Shown: positions 1 through 12,300 of the stretch, in pieces | How positions within the stretch are numbered: position 1 is the stretch's first letter | How the letters are laid out: every line of letters begins with the position of its first letter | Assembly: GCF_905220415.1 (NCBI RefSeq) | Contig: NC_059555.1 | Location: 4,394,001 to 4,458,000, forward strand | Source of the DNA: Colias croceus | Lineage: Eukaryota > Arthropoda > Insecta > Lepidoptera > Pieridae | Reading direction: 5' to 3' | Length of the DNA stretch: 64,000 nt | Made by a program: the position numbers and the translations under genes | Notes under the pieces: model-generated | Seen by the model: the letters and a program-made list of their open reading frames with translations, nothing else | Database searches by the model: none | Told to the model about the DNA's origin: nothing

Positions 1-1833
1 TAGTACTTTTTCTTCATTAAACTTTTGCTCAAAAGCAGCTTTTTCTTCATAAAACTTTTGACGCTCTGCATCAATTTCCTCTCTCATTTTATTAATGGTA
101 GCATTTTCTTTTCTAAATGTTTCAATTTCATCTTCCAATTCACGAAGTCTGTCTTTCAATAGTTCACTTGTTGCAACTAATTTGGCATTCATTTCTGCCA
201 TATTTGCATTTATTATGTCAGTGTCTTTTGCAGTTATAGTGTCATCTTGACAATCATTTTTACTATTTTTATTTTCATTTTGGTTCCTTAGTTTTTGATT
301 GGGTATTAAAACTCCTTGATTATTGTTTTTTTTCTTATCATTTATTTGGGGTGTACTTTTGCATGAACAGCATGTGTATTCAGAACAACAAGTTTCACTA
401 CAATCAGTGCATTCACTATGACATGTTTCATCTTCACTATATGATATAGCATTTCTGTTCTTTTTTACAAGATCTGGAGCGATTCTCATTAAATTTGGGT
501 TTTCTGATAAACATTTCTGCATTATTAGTGGGGTACTTTCACCAGAATATTCTAGTTTATTTTTCCTTAAAAAGCGATTAAAAAACGAGTTTTCAATACT
601 AAAACTGTCATGTGAGACTTTATTTTCAATTAAATCAAACAAATTTTGTTCAGCAATTTCTTTGGAGTTTTGGGCATTCGAAATACTCTCACAACAGCTA
701 ACTTCAGAATCAATGCTTTTTGATGGTGAGGCAAAGTTTTTATAATAATCACTTTGTTTCAACTGCCTGAGAAAATCATCTTGCTCTTTTGTAAGTACCG
801 CTTGCCAAGTTTTTCCTCTTTGAGACAACATTGGATGTTTATCTTTAGAATTTTTTAAACTACTTTTCTTTAAATTATCATTTGACAAATCACTTAAAGT
901 GGTAGCATCATCTTTATTTTTTGTTATCAAGTTAGTGCTATGTGTCTCATTCATAGCATCAGAATCTTGCACAGTTGTTTTTGTTACAGTCTTACTAGGG
1001 ATTGGATTACTTTTGTTATGTTCAGGAACTATAATTTCCACATTTACTTTTTTACCAGCTTCTATACTTTTCTTTAAAATTTTCTCAGGTTTAGGTTTTA
1101 AAATAGGTTTAATAGATTCTGACTTTCTTCTCCAAGGTAAAGATTTAGTATTTTGTATAATTAAGTCATTTTTACGGAGACCAAAACGTGCCATTCCTTC
1201 GCCTCTCTTTAAAAAATGTTTCTTTTGTGAAGGAGCTATTTTTTGAATTGGCTTTGAGACAGGTTGTTCATTTTTTAGCTTTTCAACAATTAACTCTTCA
1301 AAGTTTTTCTTAGGAGAAAGTATGGGCATCTCATCTAAGGATATTTGTTTTTTATTTATACTGTTATTGTTATTATTAAGATTATCCTGTGATCCTATAG
1401 TTTTCGGTGGCATAGATGTGGTACTGCGACTTGATATTGGCGAATTTTGTATAAATTCAGATTCTTGGGATAAATTTAGCGCTGAAACCCCGTCCATGGT
1501 AGGATATTGGTCATTTTTGTCTGGTAAATCAGTGTTAAGACGAATCGGGGCATCTTCACGCAGAGCAGAAAAGTTTTCCCGCGGAGAGACTTCGTGCGAG
1601 GTATCGTGAGATGACTGAAGTATACTTCTAAACGTATTATAAGTAGTACTGTTGCTAAAATGACTTACAATTTCGGTAATACTTGAAGAAATTTCAGTCG
1701 AGTTTTGGTAGTCTAAGCGCTGTTTCAGAAGTTTCCCGCGTTGCATTGTTTGTAAGTGTCGCAACATTTCAAGTTTCTCTAAAATTTGTGTAGGCGATAA
1801 GGAGACGTCACTTTCAGAATAAGAATGATCCAT
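1..1833 (-). CDS. Sas-4: Sas-4 / CPAP (CENPJ) centriole assembly protein, N-terminal 611 codons, partial
   Basis: The start codon is at 1833-1831; I checked that the frame is open for all 611 codons to the left edge, so the 3' part of the gene is outside the window. Sas-4/CPAP binds tubulin and builds the centriole wall. The best evidence is residues about 163-217: an acidic, leucine-rich stretch (FEELIVEKLKNEQ), then FLKRGEGMARFG and a basic tail, which matches the family's tubulin-binding PN2-3 region. Much of the rest is low-complexity, rich in Ser, Asn and Lys, with a Cys-rich patch near residues 470-490 and a charged coiled coil at the visible end (residues 540-611). The C-terminal G-box that binds STIL/Ana2 would lie off the window. 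No intron is seen in this part. Plus-strand frames inside it are shadows. Family assignment rests mainly on the FLKRGEG motif and overall architecture. Confidence 0.85.
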   Translation of the reverse strand, partial: MDHSYSESDVSLSPTQILEKLEMLRHLQTMQRGKLLKQRLDYQNSTEISSSITEIVSHFSNSTTYNTFRSILQSSHDTSHEVSPRENFSALREDAPIRLNTDLPDKNDQYPTMDGVSALNLSQESEFIQNSPISSRSTTSMPPKTIGSQDNLNNNNNSINKKQISLDEMPILSPKKNFEELIVEKLKNEQPVSKPIQKIAPSQKKHFLKRGEGMARFGLRKNDLIIQNTKSLPWRRKSESIKPILKPKPEKILKKSIEAGKKVNVEIIVPEHNKSNPIPSKTVTKTTVQDSDAMNETHSTNLITKNKDDATTLSDLSNDNLKKSSLKNSKDKHPMLSQRGKTWQAVLTKEQDDFLRQLKQSDYYKNFASPSKSIDSEVSCCESISNAQNSKEIAEQNLFDLIENKVSHDSFSIENSFFNRFLRKNKLEYSGESTPLIMQKCLSENPNLMRIAPDLVKKNRNAISYSEDETCHSECTDCSETCCSEYTCCSCKSTPQINDKKKNNNQGVLIPNQKLRNQNENKNSKNDCQDDTITAKDTDIINANMAEMNAKLVATSELLKDRLRELEDEIETFRKENATINKMREEIDAERQKFYEEKAAFEQKFNEEKVL

Positions 1834-3315
1834 TTTAGTAGCCGATATTGTTCTTTAATTAACTCATTTCTCATTTCAAAAATTACAGTGTTTTTTACTC
1901 CAGTGTAGGTATGCCATTCAAACTGTGCATTCAAATCACGGATTCAAATTTCAAATTACTGATGATAAACTGTCAAAACACAAACGTCAAATCTGTCTGT
2001 CAGTGATGTTTTTTTAATAATTTTTAGTTGGGATACATTGTAATTGGGGTTTTTCCTATGATGAAAGACGACACCATTTTTGGAATATTGTAGAGCGGAT
2101 GCGAATCGTCCTGTGTGTTAAGGTGCGTACAGATCGGCCCAACGAACGCCCAACGATGGAAATTTATCGTTCGCTAGTGTTGGTTTCCGCACGCTCGTTG
2201 GAGTTCGTTAGTACATCCAAATACATTTAGTGCTCGAACGAACGTTCGTTGGCACTTGATTCCGGTTCTTTTTTCTTTCATTCGCAATTTATAATATATT
2301 ATATAATATAATTAAAGTCTGCTCGTAAAGTGCTCATCGCAAAAAAACTGCTGAACCGATTTTGATGAAACTTCCACTCTTCCCTAAGGTTAACGTTACA
2401 TAAACGAACAAAAAAGAATCATCCCAATCGACCTTCTAGTTTTCGAAAAACTCACTCACATAAATCGCGCAAGTGTTTGATAATGAATATCGTCGTTACT
2501 CCATTCTTTGTTTTTCTCCATGATCTAAATGGCGGGAAATATCCAACTAATTATCAAATTGGACGTCTACACGCTACGCTCTCTTGCTTCAACTGAGCGT
2601 TCGTTCGTTGGCCTTCGGCGACCGTCCAAACAGAGTTCGATCAAATAGCTCGATTTCTTTGATGTTACCGCCATGCTTCGGATCGCCGGTACACGCCAAC
2701 GAGCGATCGTTGGCATTCGCTTAAGCCGTCCAGATTGCAGCAACGAAGGTTAACGAAACCCTTTCGTTGGCGTTCGTTTGACCGGTCTGTACGCAGCTTT
2801 ACATTACCTATAACATAGAATCAACTGAATGGGCTTTATTGATTTTTGTATAGATGGATTCTTCTCCACTGAATAACTAACGTACCGAGATGTGGTAAAG
2901 ATGCTTTAATGCGGTGAAGAAAAAGAGAATGATTTAGTTTTAATGCAATAGTATGGATGGTAGGTATGAAGCTCTAACGTTTTATTTATTTAATATTTTA
3001 AAAGATAACATCCACACGAGATTAGAACTAACACAACAAAATTCATTAAAGTTTGTGTAGTCGTACACTTTTTTTTTAATATAATGCCGAAGTTTGTGTG
3101 TTTGTACTATGAAGCGAAATTCTCAGGATCTACTGGACCGAGACTGGACCGATTAGAAAAATGATTTTTATTTTTTACCCAAATATTTACCATTGTATTG
3201 TGTGCTATTCATTATATATTAGCACAGATTATTAATGAATTTTATAAACATTTAATTAATGTCAAGTGCCAGTTGTCAATAGTCATCTGTCATTATTATT
3301 TTTTGTGTCCAATAA
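1834..3315. promoter_or_regulatory. Divergent intergenic region between Sas-4 and nardilysin
   Basis: About 1.5 kb separates the two divergent start codons and should hold both promoters. Roughly half is a TIR transposon (2121-2798). Between 3100 and 3170 there is a degenerate stretch resembling the LEP1-like repeats elsewhere in the window (actggaccgatt). I could not identify a TATA box or initiator with confidence. Confidence 0.5.
2121..2798. mobile_element. Harbinger-like MITE with TTA target duplication
   Basis: The ends are inverted repeats: AGGTGCGTACAGATCGG at the left and its near-complement CCGGTCTGTACGCAGCT at the right. They are flanked by TTA at 2118-2120 and 2799-2801. The interior repeats words such as CGTTCGTTGG in both orientations and has no coding capacity. 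A three-base TTA duplication with TIRs points to PIF/Harbinger; the superfamily is inferred. Confidence 0.75.
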
Positions 3316-6300
3316 ATGTCAAAATTCTTGTCCACATTCGTTCAAAATATATCTTTAAATCTGCACACAAATCGTTTATTTACTGCAATGTCTAAAAGAA
3401 ATATTTACCGCAAGCTCCCTAGAATAAGACCCGAAGTGAAGGTAGTCAGTAGTCGGTCAAATCAATCCGGTGCAATGCATATTAAAGAGAAAGTAGAAGT
3501 TCTTGCTGAACCAATAAAATCTGTCTCTGATAAAAAGCTTTACAAGTAAGCGTTTAATATTTTTAAAATATAATTAGTAATTTCTAACTATTTAAATTAA
3601 AAGTAACATTAAATTATGTGGAATAAAATTGACTTTCGTGTCATGTTCTATAATTATATTCCTAATACGATAGTCTGGTAGGTATACAATTATTTGCAAT
3701 ATTTATAATTTTAACATACTAAAATATTAATATTTCTAAGGACAATACGGCTCGAAAATGGTTTAACAGCATTGTTGATATCGGACCCAAGTAAAATTAC
3801 AACAGCTGATGAGGGCAGTTCAACTGAAGAGGAGAGTAGTGGCTCAGAGGAAACTGGGTCAGAAAGCGATGGGGCCCAGTCCGTTCAGTCTACGAATAGT
3901 GACCAACTTAGTACTAAAAGGAGAGGCGAGTTTGATGAAGAAAAACTGGTGAGTTCTCTCATAATTTAATATCTGTTCAAAACTGGAACATACAACAAGC
4001 ATGTAAATTTGTATATTCCTAAAATGTCCACATGTTTAAAATTATATATTTTTATTTATTAAAATTAAATGTTTTTACTCCAGAACTTATAGAAAATATT
4101 TATCAATAAAATCTTTTACTGAGAAAGCTTTGCACATGTTCAAAAAATGATTTTTTTTTTTTTAATCATTTTTTTCTTATCATATCAAAAACATCTATTT
4201 AATTCCAATAAGATAATTAGAGAAGCATATCATAGAGTATATTCATGCAATATTAAGGCAGTATAATATGACATGATGTCACTATCAATCTAATAGAACA
4301 TAAAATGAATCTGCAGAGATTTTATGATCCTGTTTACTCCTGCTTGTGAAATATAACAATGCGCTATTGTGTAACTCTTAATAGATGTGGTCAAATTATG
4401 GTTGCCTCATACTGCATTTTCTGTGTCATTACCATGCATTGTTTGTTATCAAGACTAACCTTCATTCTGACCTTGTAACTAAATAATACACTTTTTGTCT
4501 TTTTTCTATTGTTATTGTAGATATTTCGTTTCCAAATTGATAACTTTTCAATGGATCAGCAAATAAAATATGAGGGCTGTTTAAACAATATTTTTGTATA
4601 AACAACCAAGAAACAACCACTTGGGGACACGGGACGTCACTTTTTCACGATGATAAAAATTCTAAAGAAAGTTATTCACTGCAATGAAGAACTATTTTAT
4701 GTGTTTATAATTATTGATTTATACATAATTTATTTACTAATTTTTAAAATGAACTTTATGTTTAAGATTTTTTTTTAAGTTTTCTCATCTATTTATTCTT
4801 CAGATGGCAATGACCAATTGACCATCCATATAGAATGTGGTTAATATGTACAGTTAGTCCAAAAATAAAAATGAAAAAATTTTAGTAATTACTTTTAAAA
4901 ATATTTTGTGCATGTAAATAGTTACCTTACGACAGCCATTCTTAGTTCCTACAACAAATTTCTACCCTCAATTTAACCAATATAATTTATTATTTGTGAC
5001 AAAGTCAGTTTAATTTGTCTCTATTGATAGTTAAATATATACAATAAGCATATAAATAAACTTTCGTTGTAAAAATTTCAACTATATTCACCGATTTACG
5101 CGACGGACCTAATATCGAGTTTTTAAGCCTACAAGTGAAGTAGATCGAAACGGTTATACAATAAACAAAGACGTGACGACATTCTATTACAGTTTGTTTT
5201 GTCACGTTTCTGCGTCGATCGATACGTGCATTATTGAATAACATTGCTGAAATTATTAATAATCGACGTTCTTAAATTGTTTAAATACTTATTACTAACA
5301 GGTGTTTCTAGCGATGTTATTTGCAGGGCCACATTTTTAATACTTAAGTATACCTAACTGCCTAATTATATGCATATTGTGTTGCAAATTGTCGTAAATT
5401 AAACATACGCTCGATTTAATTGGTTAAAACTTACTTTTATGTTTTTTTCTCAAATCATTAGAAATTGTGCTATGATTTCGTTTCTATATAAGGACAGTTA
5501 CTTTATGAGTAAATAAATTATAAAACTTAAGGATTTGGATCAATAATTCTGCAATCTACGACAAAAAGTATTGTTCGTTACAAAATATTGTTTTCGACAC
5601 AGTCGAACCTAGTCACGATATCCAAAAGGTGGTCTAAAATAATCGATTGTTTGACCAATAAAAAACAATTAATTTTACTCTTGCATTAAAATGGCTTAAA
5701 ACATGAGGTTCAGATGTAATAAATAAGCTTGCTGCAAATTGAACTTATATTCTAGCCAATTTTTATAAATCAAATGAATAAAATAATAATTGGTGATTGG
5801 TCGTAATTAGATTTGTCCGGTGTCGTAATAAGATCATGCCAAGGCTTCCCGCTTCTGCCTCTTACAGAATAGTTGGAACCTAATAATCATTTCGTATTTA
5901 TGTTGTCTATTACCGCTAGTTTCGCTATGATCATCTGTATGTAAAAACACATCATTTAGTACAAAAACCTCCAGGGATTTTCTGGTTTATCTTATTTAAT
6001 TAAAAACAGTATCGAGTGCTTAGAAATGATCTGTAATTGAGGATAACGTTATTTAGGGCTTCACGTGCCATTGTAAAGTTTAATAATTATGTGTGGATTG
6101 CTGAAATTGATTACTTTTATGTACATGACAATGAACATGGTTAAGAATGAACATAGCTTAACCAACGCCAATATCTTGCATTGCCTTTAAAGAATATACA
6201 GGGTGTAATCGTTAAGTGTGCACAGGCGATTATTCCGTAACTATTACAGATATCAAAAAACTTTAAACTGATATCGAAAGTATTTAACCTAATGAGTAAA

Positions 6301-9300
6301 ATGGCCATAATAATTTTTTAAAAATAAAACGAGAAATATCTAAAAAATTAACTTGAAACCCTCCCATACATTTAGTATGAGATACGAATATCCCATGTAC
6401 ATGGGTTGATCCAAAAGTAATGATAATCAATATTAAACAAGGTCATTAGAGTTATAATAATTATGTAGTTCTCTAGATAGTCTTCTAACTAGAAAATATA
6501 CTTCAAAATTTTTTTCCTAAACTTAAAAAAAAAACTGACTTCATCCACAAAAACCCCTCCACGCGGCCATCACTTCGCTGTCGTCTTAAAATAATTTATT
6601 GCTAAGAAAGTGTTTCTTGTGCCGAGGAAAGAGATAAAAGTAAATAGGAGCTAGATCTAAAAAATAGGGTAGGTGTTCAAGCATTTCGAATGCCGATTTT
6701 TCAATGGCAGCCATCGCAACTGACGCTTTTGATCTGGTGCGTTGTCTTGGTGAAACAGCGTTCAGGTCCGCAGTTTGCCATGTCTCTTTTCCTTACTAAC
6801 CTATTGCAATCTTTTAATTTGGTCTGTTTAGTAAGAGCCCAATAAAGTGGCTACCTTTTTAAAATATTCCACCATAATTATTCCTTCAGCGTCTCAAAAA
6901 ACTACCGCTTTAATCTAACCTACTGATTTTCACTTTGAATTTCTTCATCGTCACTTTGTAAGCTCGCATCCAGGACATTGATTGTTTTTTGGTTTCAGCA
7001 TAAACATGGTGAACTCGGGTAACGTCCATGATCACAAAACGTGACAAAAAATTATCCTGATATCATTAAAAATTTAGAAATTTACCCTCTACATGTCGAA
7101 TCGTTGTTTCTTCTTTTCGTCGGGAAACATTCTGGCACGCACGGTTCACATTCAAATTAATGTAAATAATTGGAAACGTGGCCTGTTGATATGATTTTTT
7201 TGTGATTACTTAGTGAATACATGAGCAAGCAAAAAACATTTATTTTATATTTTTATGTGCACAGGAAATAACCAATTATCATTACTTTTGGATCAACCTA
7301 GTACATTTTATATGAAAGATTTTAGCTTTTTCTTTCTTTTTTTGGTTTTCTGCTTTAATTACTTCGCAAATTTGAAGGGAAGTTCATTTAGAATCTGTAA
7401 ATAGAGCTCCTCATTGTATTGCATAATGAGGACATCACTTCGAAAATCTGCTATGAATACAAAATGTATGGGAAATAAAATGTATGGGAGCGTTTAATGT
7501 AACATTTTTGGATATTTCTCGTTTTATTTTTAAAAATTTATTACGGCCATTTTACTCATTAGGTTAAGTACTTTCGATATCAGTTTAAAGTTTTTTAGTA
7601 TCTGCAATAGTTACGGAATAATCGCTTGTGCACACTTAACGATTACACCCTGTATACGACGTTATGTCGTGTTAAGTAACTAAGTTATGTTCACTATTTC
7701 TGAAGTGAAACTTCTTCATTGAGAGTAAAATTTCAAGGTCTCGTTATGACAATACCGTCACGTCATGGAGTAAGGCGACGATTTTGGTATCTTTGAATCT
7801 TGCCAAAGAAGTTTCACTTCTGACACGTGTCGTCGGCACAAGAACTATTGAGGATTCTTTGAACATTGCTATCTGTAATGGGTGAATGCATCAAGACATT
7901 TCTATGCAATATGAACAATAATTATGTCACACACGCAGTTGAATGTGTAGAACGTGCAAATGTTTAATTCTCACGCACTAAATTACATATTCATTCAATT
8001 AATTCAGTTATAAATCATTCTTGAGGCTATTTGTTTAACATAGTAATGATGGTTATTATCATTTGAAAGAATGAAAATACCGATCGCAGTACACGTTCAT
8101 TAAAAATTTCACTCTATTTTAAATACAAAATGTAAACTGTAAACGGTAATTGGTAAAGTATGTACCAACAGTATAAATTAGATTTAAAATATCTATCTAT
8201 TTTTTTTACAAATATTTGATAAAAATAATGCTACCAGTGCATCTATATTAATATTTAATATTTAATTAATATGTATTATAAAGCTGAAGAGTTTGTTTGC
8301 TTGTTTGTTTGAACGCGCTCTCGGGAACTACTGGTCCGATTTGAAAAATATGAGGAAGGCTATAGGCATATCATCTCGCTAAGACCAACAGGAGCGGAGC
8401 ACTGCGGGTAAAACCGCGGAGCAGAGCTAGTAAACAATAATTAACGTTTATTTCTTCATTTTAATAAATTAACGTATAAATATTCCAATCAACAGGCTTA
8501 TCGTCGCAAGCGTAATCTATTTAAATACATGAAGAACGCTTATGAGAAAATGTCTATGTCTAGAAAGCGATGCAAGATTTTATTTACACAACTTTCTCTT
8601 GACACGGTATGGCACGATGATCAATAATAGACCTGTATACATAATTATATTATAGCTGTTGCATATCGTGTAAAACTCATAATGTTTGTAAATAGTTTGC
8701 GTTCATTTAAAATTTGTCACGTTTACTGTAGGTACTAGGTAGTTTAGGTAGATAGGTACGTTTACGTATGAGAACAACATATTTAGAACATTTGCAAAGC
8801 TCGAGATGAAAACATAAGATTTTTAAGTAAGTAGATATTTAAGTAAAAATTACTCTTAAATTGTAAAAGTTGATAAAGTTTTGTAAACACCTATAAAAGT
8901 TTACAACTGTTATTGTACTTTTACTGTGGTAAAAAGAGTTCTCAAGAGAAATAATAATCAACATTTGATCATGATGGTGCATTTACACATTCGTGCGAAT
9001 AACGAGGTTAACAAACACGCATAATATGTTAAAATGCGCTAATCGATTTGAGATTCGCGTATTCGCATTAGAATTGGGTTTTCGAATGTATTGCCAGGGA
9101 AGGCGAATGTGTGTGAAAAATGGTTCGCATGGACACTCGTAGACGAATGTTTCACAAATTGTGCGAACATTTGGCAATCCAAGAATGTAATAAATACCAA
9201 AATATGTACCCTTAAAAATAAATAATGTTATGTTAATAATATTTTAGGCCGCATGTGCACTATGCGTGGGCGTTGGCAGCTACAGCGATCCTGCCGAGAT

Positions 9301-12300
9301 ACAGGGTTTGGCACATTTCGTCGAGCATATGGTGTTTATGGGCAGTGAAAAGTATCCAAAGGAGAATGAATTTGATTCGTTCATCAAGGTAATTTATTTG
9401 TTCTTCCACTTTATTACCTATTGTAGTGTTAAAACGTATACTTAGTAGAATATGACTCCTGATATACAGGTTTTTACCTAGTTTGGGAGTCAGAGACTTC
9501 AATATTTCAAAATGTAAAATCTTTTGTCAATAAAGATTTTTTTTTAATTTTTTTCCCATTAATTATTGTACTTGTTAAAAATTAAATAGTCCTTACTTCT
9601 GAATGTTTAGAAAAAAGGTGGTTCAGACAATGCGTCAACGGACTGCGAAGTCACGACGTTCTACTTCGAGATATCGGAGAAGCATCTTCCACAAGCGATG
9701 GACATGTTCAGTCAGTTCTTCGTCAGTCCGCTCATGTTGAAGGAAGCTATGCAGAGGGAGAGGGAAGCTATTGAATCTGGTAAGTGGGCAAGATATGAAA
9801 TGCTCAATAAAATAACCCTTTTACGTGTGGGCAGTTAAGTTACATTGCTAGTTTCAGCTAGATCTTATTTTTGAAGAATTTACAATTTGACTTCTCTTTT
9901 TGGAGAAATTAACGTGTAACTTTTAACAAAAGTTCCCAAATTAACATACGCTACAGACTTACTTCGGTGTCCAAGACGAATGTTGCTCATAGATATTTAT
10001 TTTTTTAAGCTATTGCACAGCTTCTATCGCGGGCCTTGAGCGCGGGGACCGAATCGAGAAATTCCGTAACGAAAAAACCTTACGCTCCCCACTCTGACGG
10101 GCACGGAGGTGTGGCTTGAAGGCATGCTATGCAATAGCTTTACCGCGGCAGTCCCCGAGTGCCACACGTCTTTTTTACATATAAAAAAAAATTTGTTTTC
10201 TACAGAGTTCGCAATAGCCAAACCATCAGACTCGAACCGCAAGGACCAGCTGCTCTCGAGCATGTTCCCCCCCGGGCACCCGGCGCGCACGTTCACGTGG
10301 GGCAACCTGCGCAGCCTGAAGGAGGACATCCCGGGCGACGAGCAGCTGTACCGGGCTGCGCACGAGTTCCGTCGCCGGCACTATAGCGCGCACAGGATGA
10401 CCGTGGCGGTACAGGTGCGTGTATAGTCACAGAATATACAGGGTGTCCCACTTTTGGTATACTAAGCGCGAAGGGACTTGTAGTTTTGCATACACTGATC
10501 ACGTAAAAAATACTTAAACAACAAAATTACGTCTAAATTTTTTGCTAAATTTTTCCTGAACATCCATGTTTTTTTTCTCTAGTTTCGCGCAGCCGGCATA
10601 TACCGCTTCTCTAATGTGAGCATTTTGTCTATGAAAACAGAATCTTAAACGATAGCTCACTTGCTGTTGGCAAAGCTGGGCGGGTTGCTTGTTATGGGTG
10701 TATACGTATAAGAATTCATCTATTTGAAAAAAACTGCGTCTGGAATTTTATAAGTATTTTTTACGTACTCAGCGTATGCAAAACTATAACCTCTTTTGTG
10801 CTTAGTATACCAACAGTGTGACACCCTGTATAATAGTACTACATACAGAAGGTTCACTCCCTAACAAAAGTCAACTTTAGGCATACATAATAGCTAGCTG
10901 TAAAGCTATAATAGCTCAGGGTTGGTACTCGCCGCCGATTTATCATAGGTACGCGAACACACGTCACGCGACCAACGCAGTAAGTGAGTGGCAGGCAACC
11001 CGCGCTCGCCATCTGCTAGACTGCCATCTCAGTCATTCAGTGCGAAACATACCTAAACTTCGGAGTGAAACCCCTCCTGGTATAGTGATATACAGTACGA
11101 ATCAAACTTATTGGTGGCTTGGAACATCGTACGATACGATGCACTGATATTTTTTTTAGATATCAGTGGGACGATCGTCCAGGGACGGGTGATTGCGCGA
11201 ACGTGCACCCGCAGCTAACTTCCGAACCGCCATTAAGTTTGAATCGAACTGTTTACTGTACAGGGTGGACAATGTTATGGGCCCCGGAGGAAAATTACCC
11301 AAAGTGCTGCAAATGGCAAAAGAAACATTCCTATTCCTTATTTTAAAAAGGAATAGAACTTCATTAAATATTTTCGAAAATTCTCTTGCCAGGAATATAA
11401 CCGTCCAAAAAAAGGGACTTGCTGTTTCATTAAAATCGATACAAATAATGTTAAAAATAGATACAACGCTCGTTTTTTCTACCACATAATAATATTATCT
11501 GTAAATTTTTATTAGTCTTAATATACCGTATTAAATTCAATATTTTTTTCTATCTACCCACATTTAGGCTCGCATGGAGCTCTCTGCGTTAGAAGACCAC
11601 GTGGTTAAAACCTTTGGTAAGATTCCGACGAACCGTCTTCCGCCCGACAACTTTAAGGCGCATTCCTTCGATCGACATAATATTACGAGTGATTTTAGGA
11701 GCATATATTATGTGAAACCTGTTAGTGATACGACAGAGGTAAGTTCTTATCTCATTCAATAAATTATTCTATATATAAAAAAGATTATTATGTAATACAT
11801 AGTCTTTTTGGATGTGGGTGAAAACTGTAAGACTTCTCAATGAAAGCATGGAAGGTTCATATGCATTTACATGTGATTTTCTTTATTCAGATTCTGGTGA
11901 TAAAATGAATGGAATTACTTAAAACATTGTCATATAAAAATGCTTTATTTTGTCTGTGAGATTATATTGCAAAGATATGCGAAAAATTTATATGATGAAC
12001 TTTTTATGTATTATTTATTAATTAATTATAATTGTAGGTACAATTAACGTGGCTTATGCGTTCCTTAATATCGGAATACGAATCTAAGCCGCATCAGTAC
12101 ATCTCATATTTGTTGGGACACGAGGGTAAAGGAAGTCTGCTCTCGTATTTGAGGAAAAAGTAAGTTCATTTTTTTAACCTTTCTAATATTTAACGTAAAT
12201 AATATTTTTAAATTTAATTTTATTCTCAAATTCAAATTCAAATTCAAATTATATTTATTTGCAAGAATGTAGTTACAAATTATAGATGTTTTCATTACAA

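Noticed and set aside
899..1609. Plus-strand open frames of 115 and 95 codons
   Set aside because: They lie antisense inside the 611-codon Sas-4 frame and have no domain; they are shadows.
10007..10169. Introner-type element that created the intron
   Set aside because: The intron is much longer than the element, and element ends do not coincide with the splice sites.
11119..11489. Overlapping open frames in nardilysin intron 5
   Set aside because: Three frames on two strands overlap, none has a domain, start context or splice signals.
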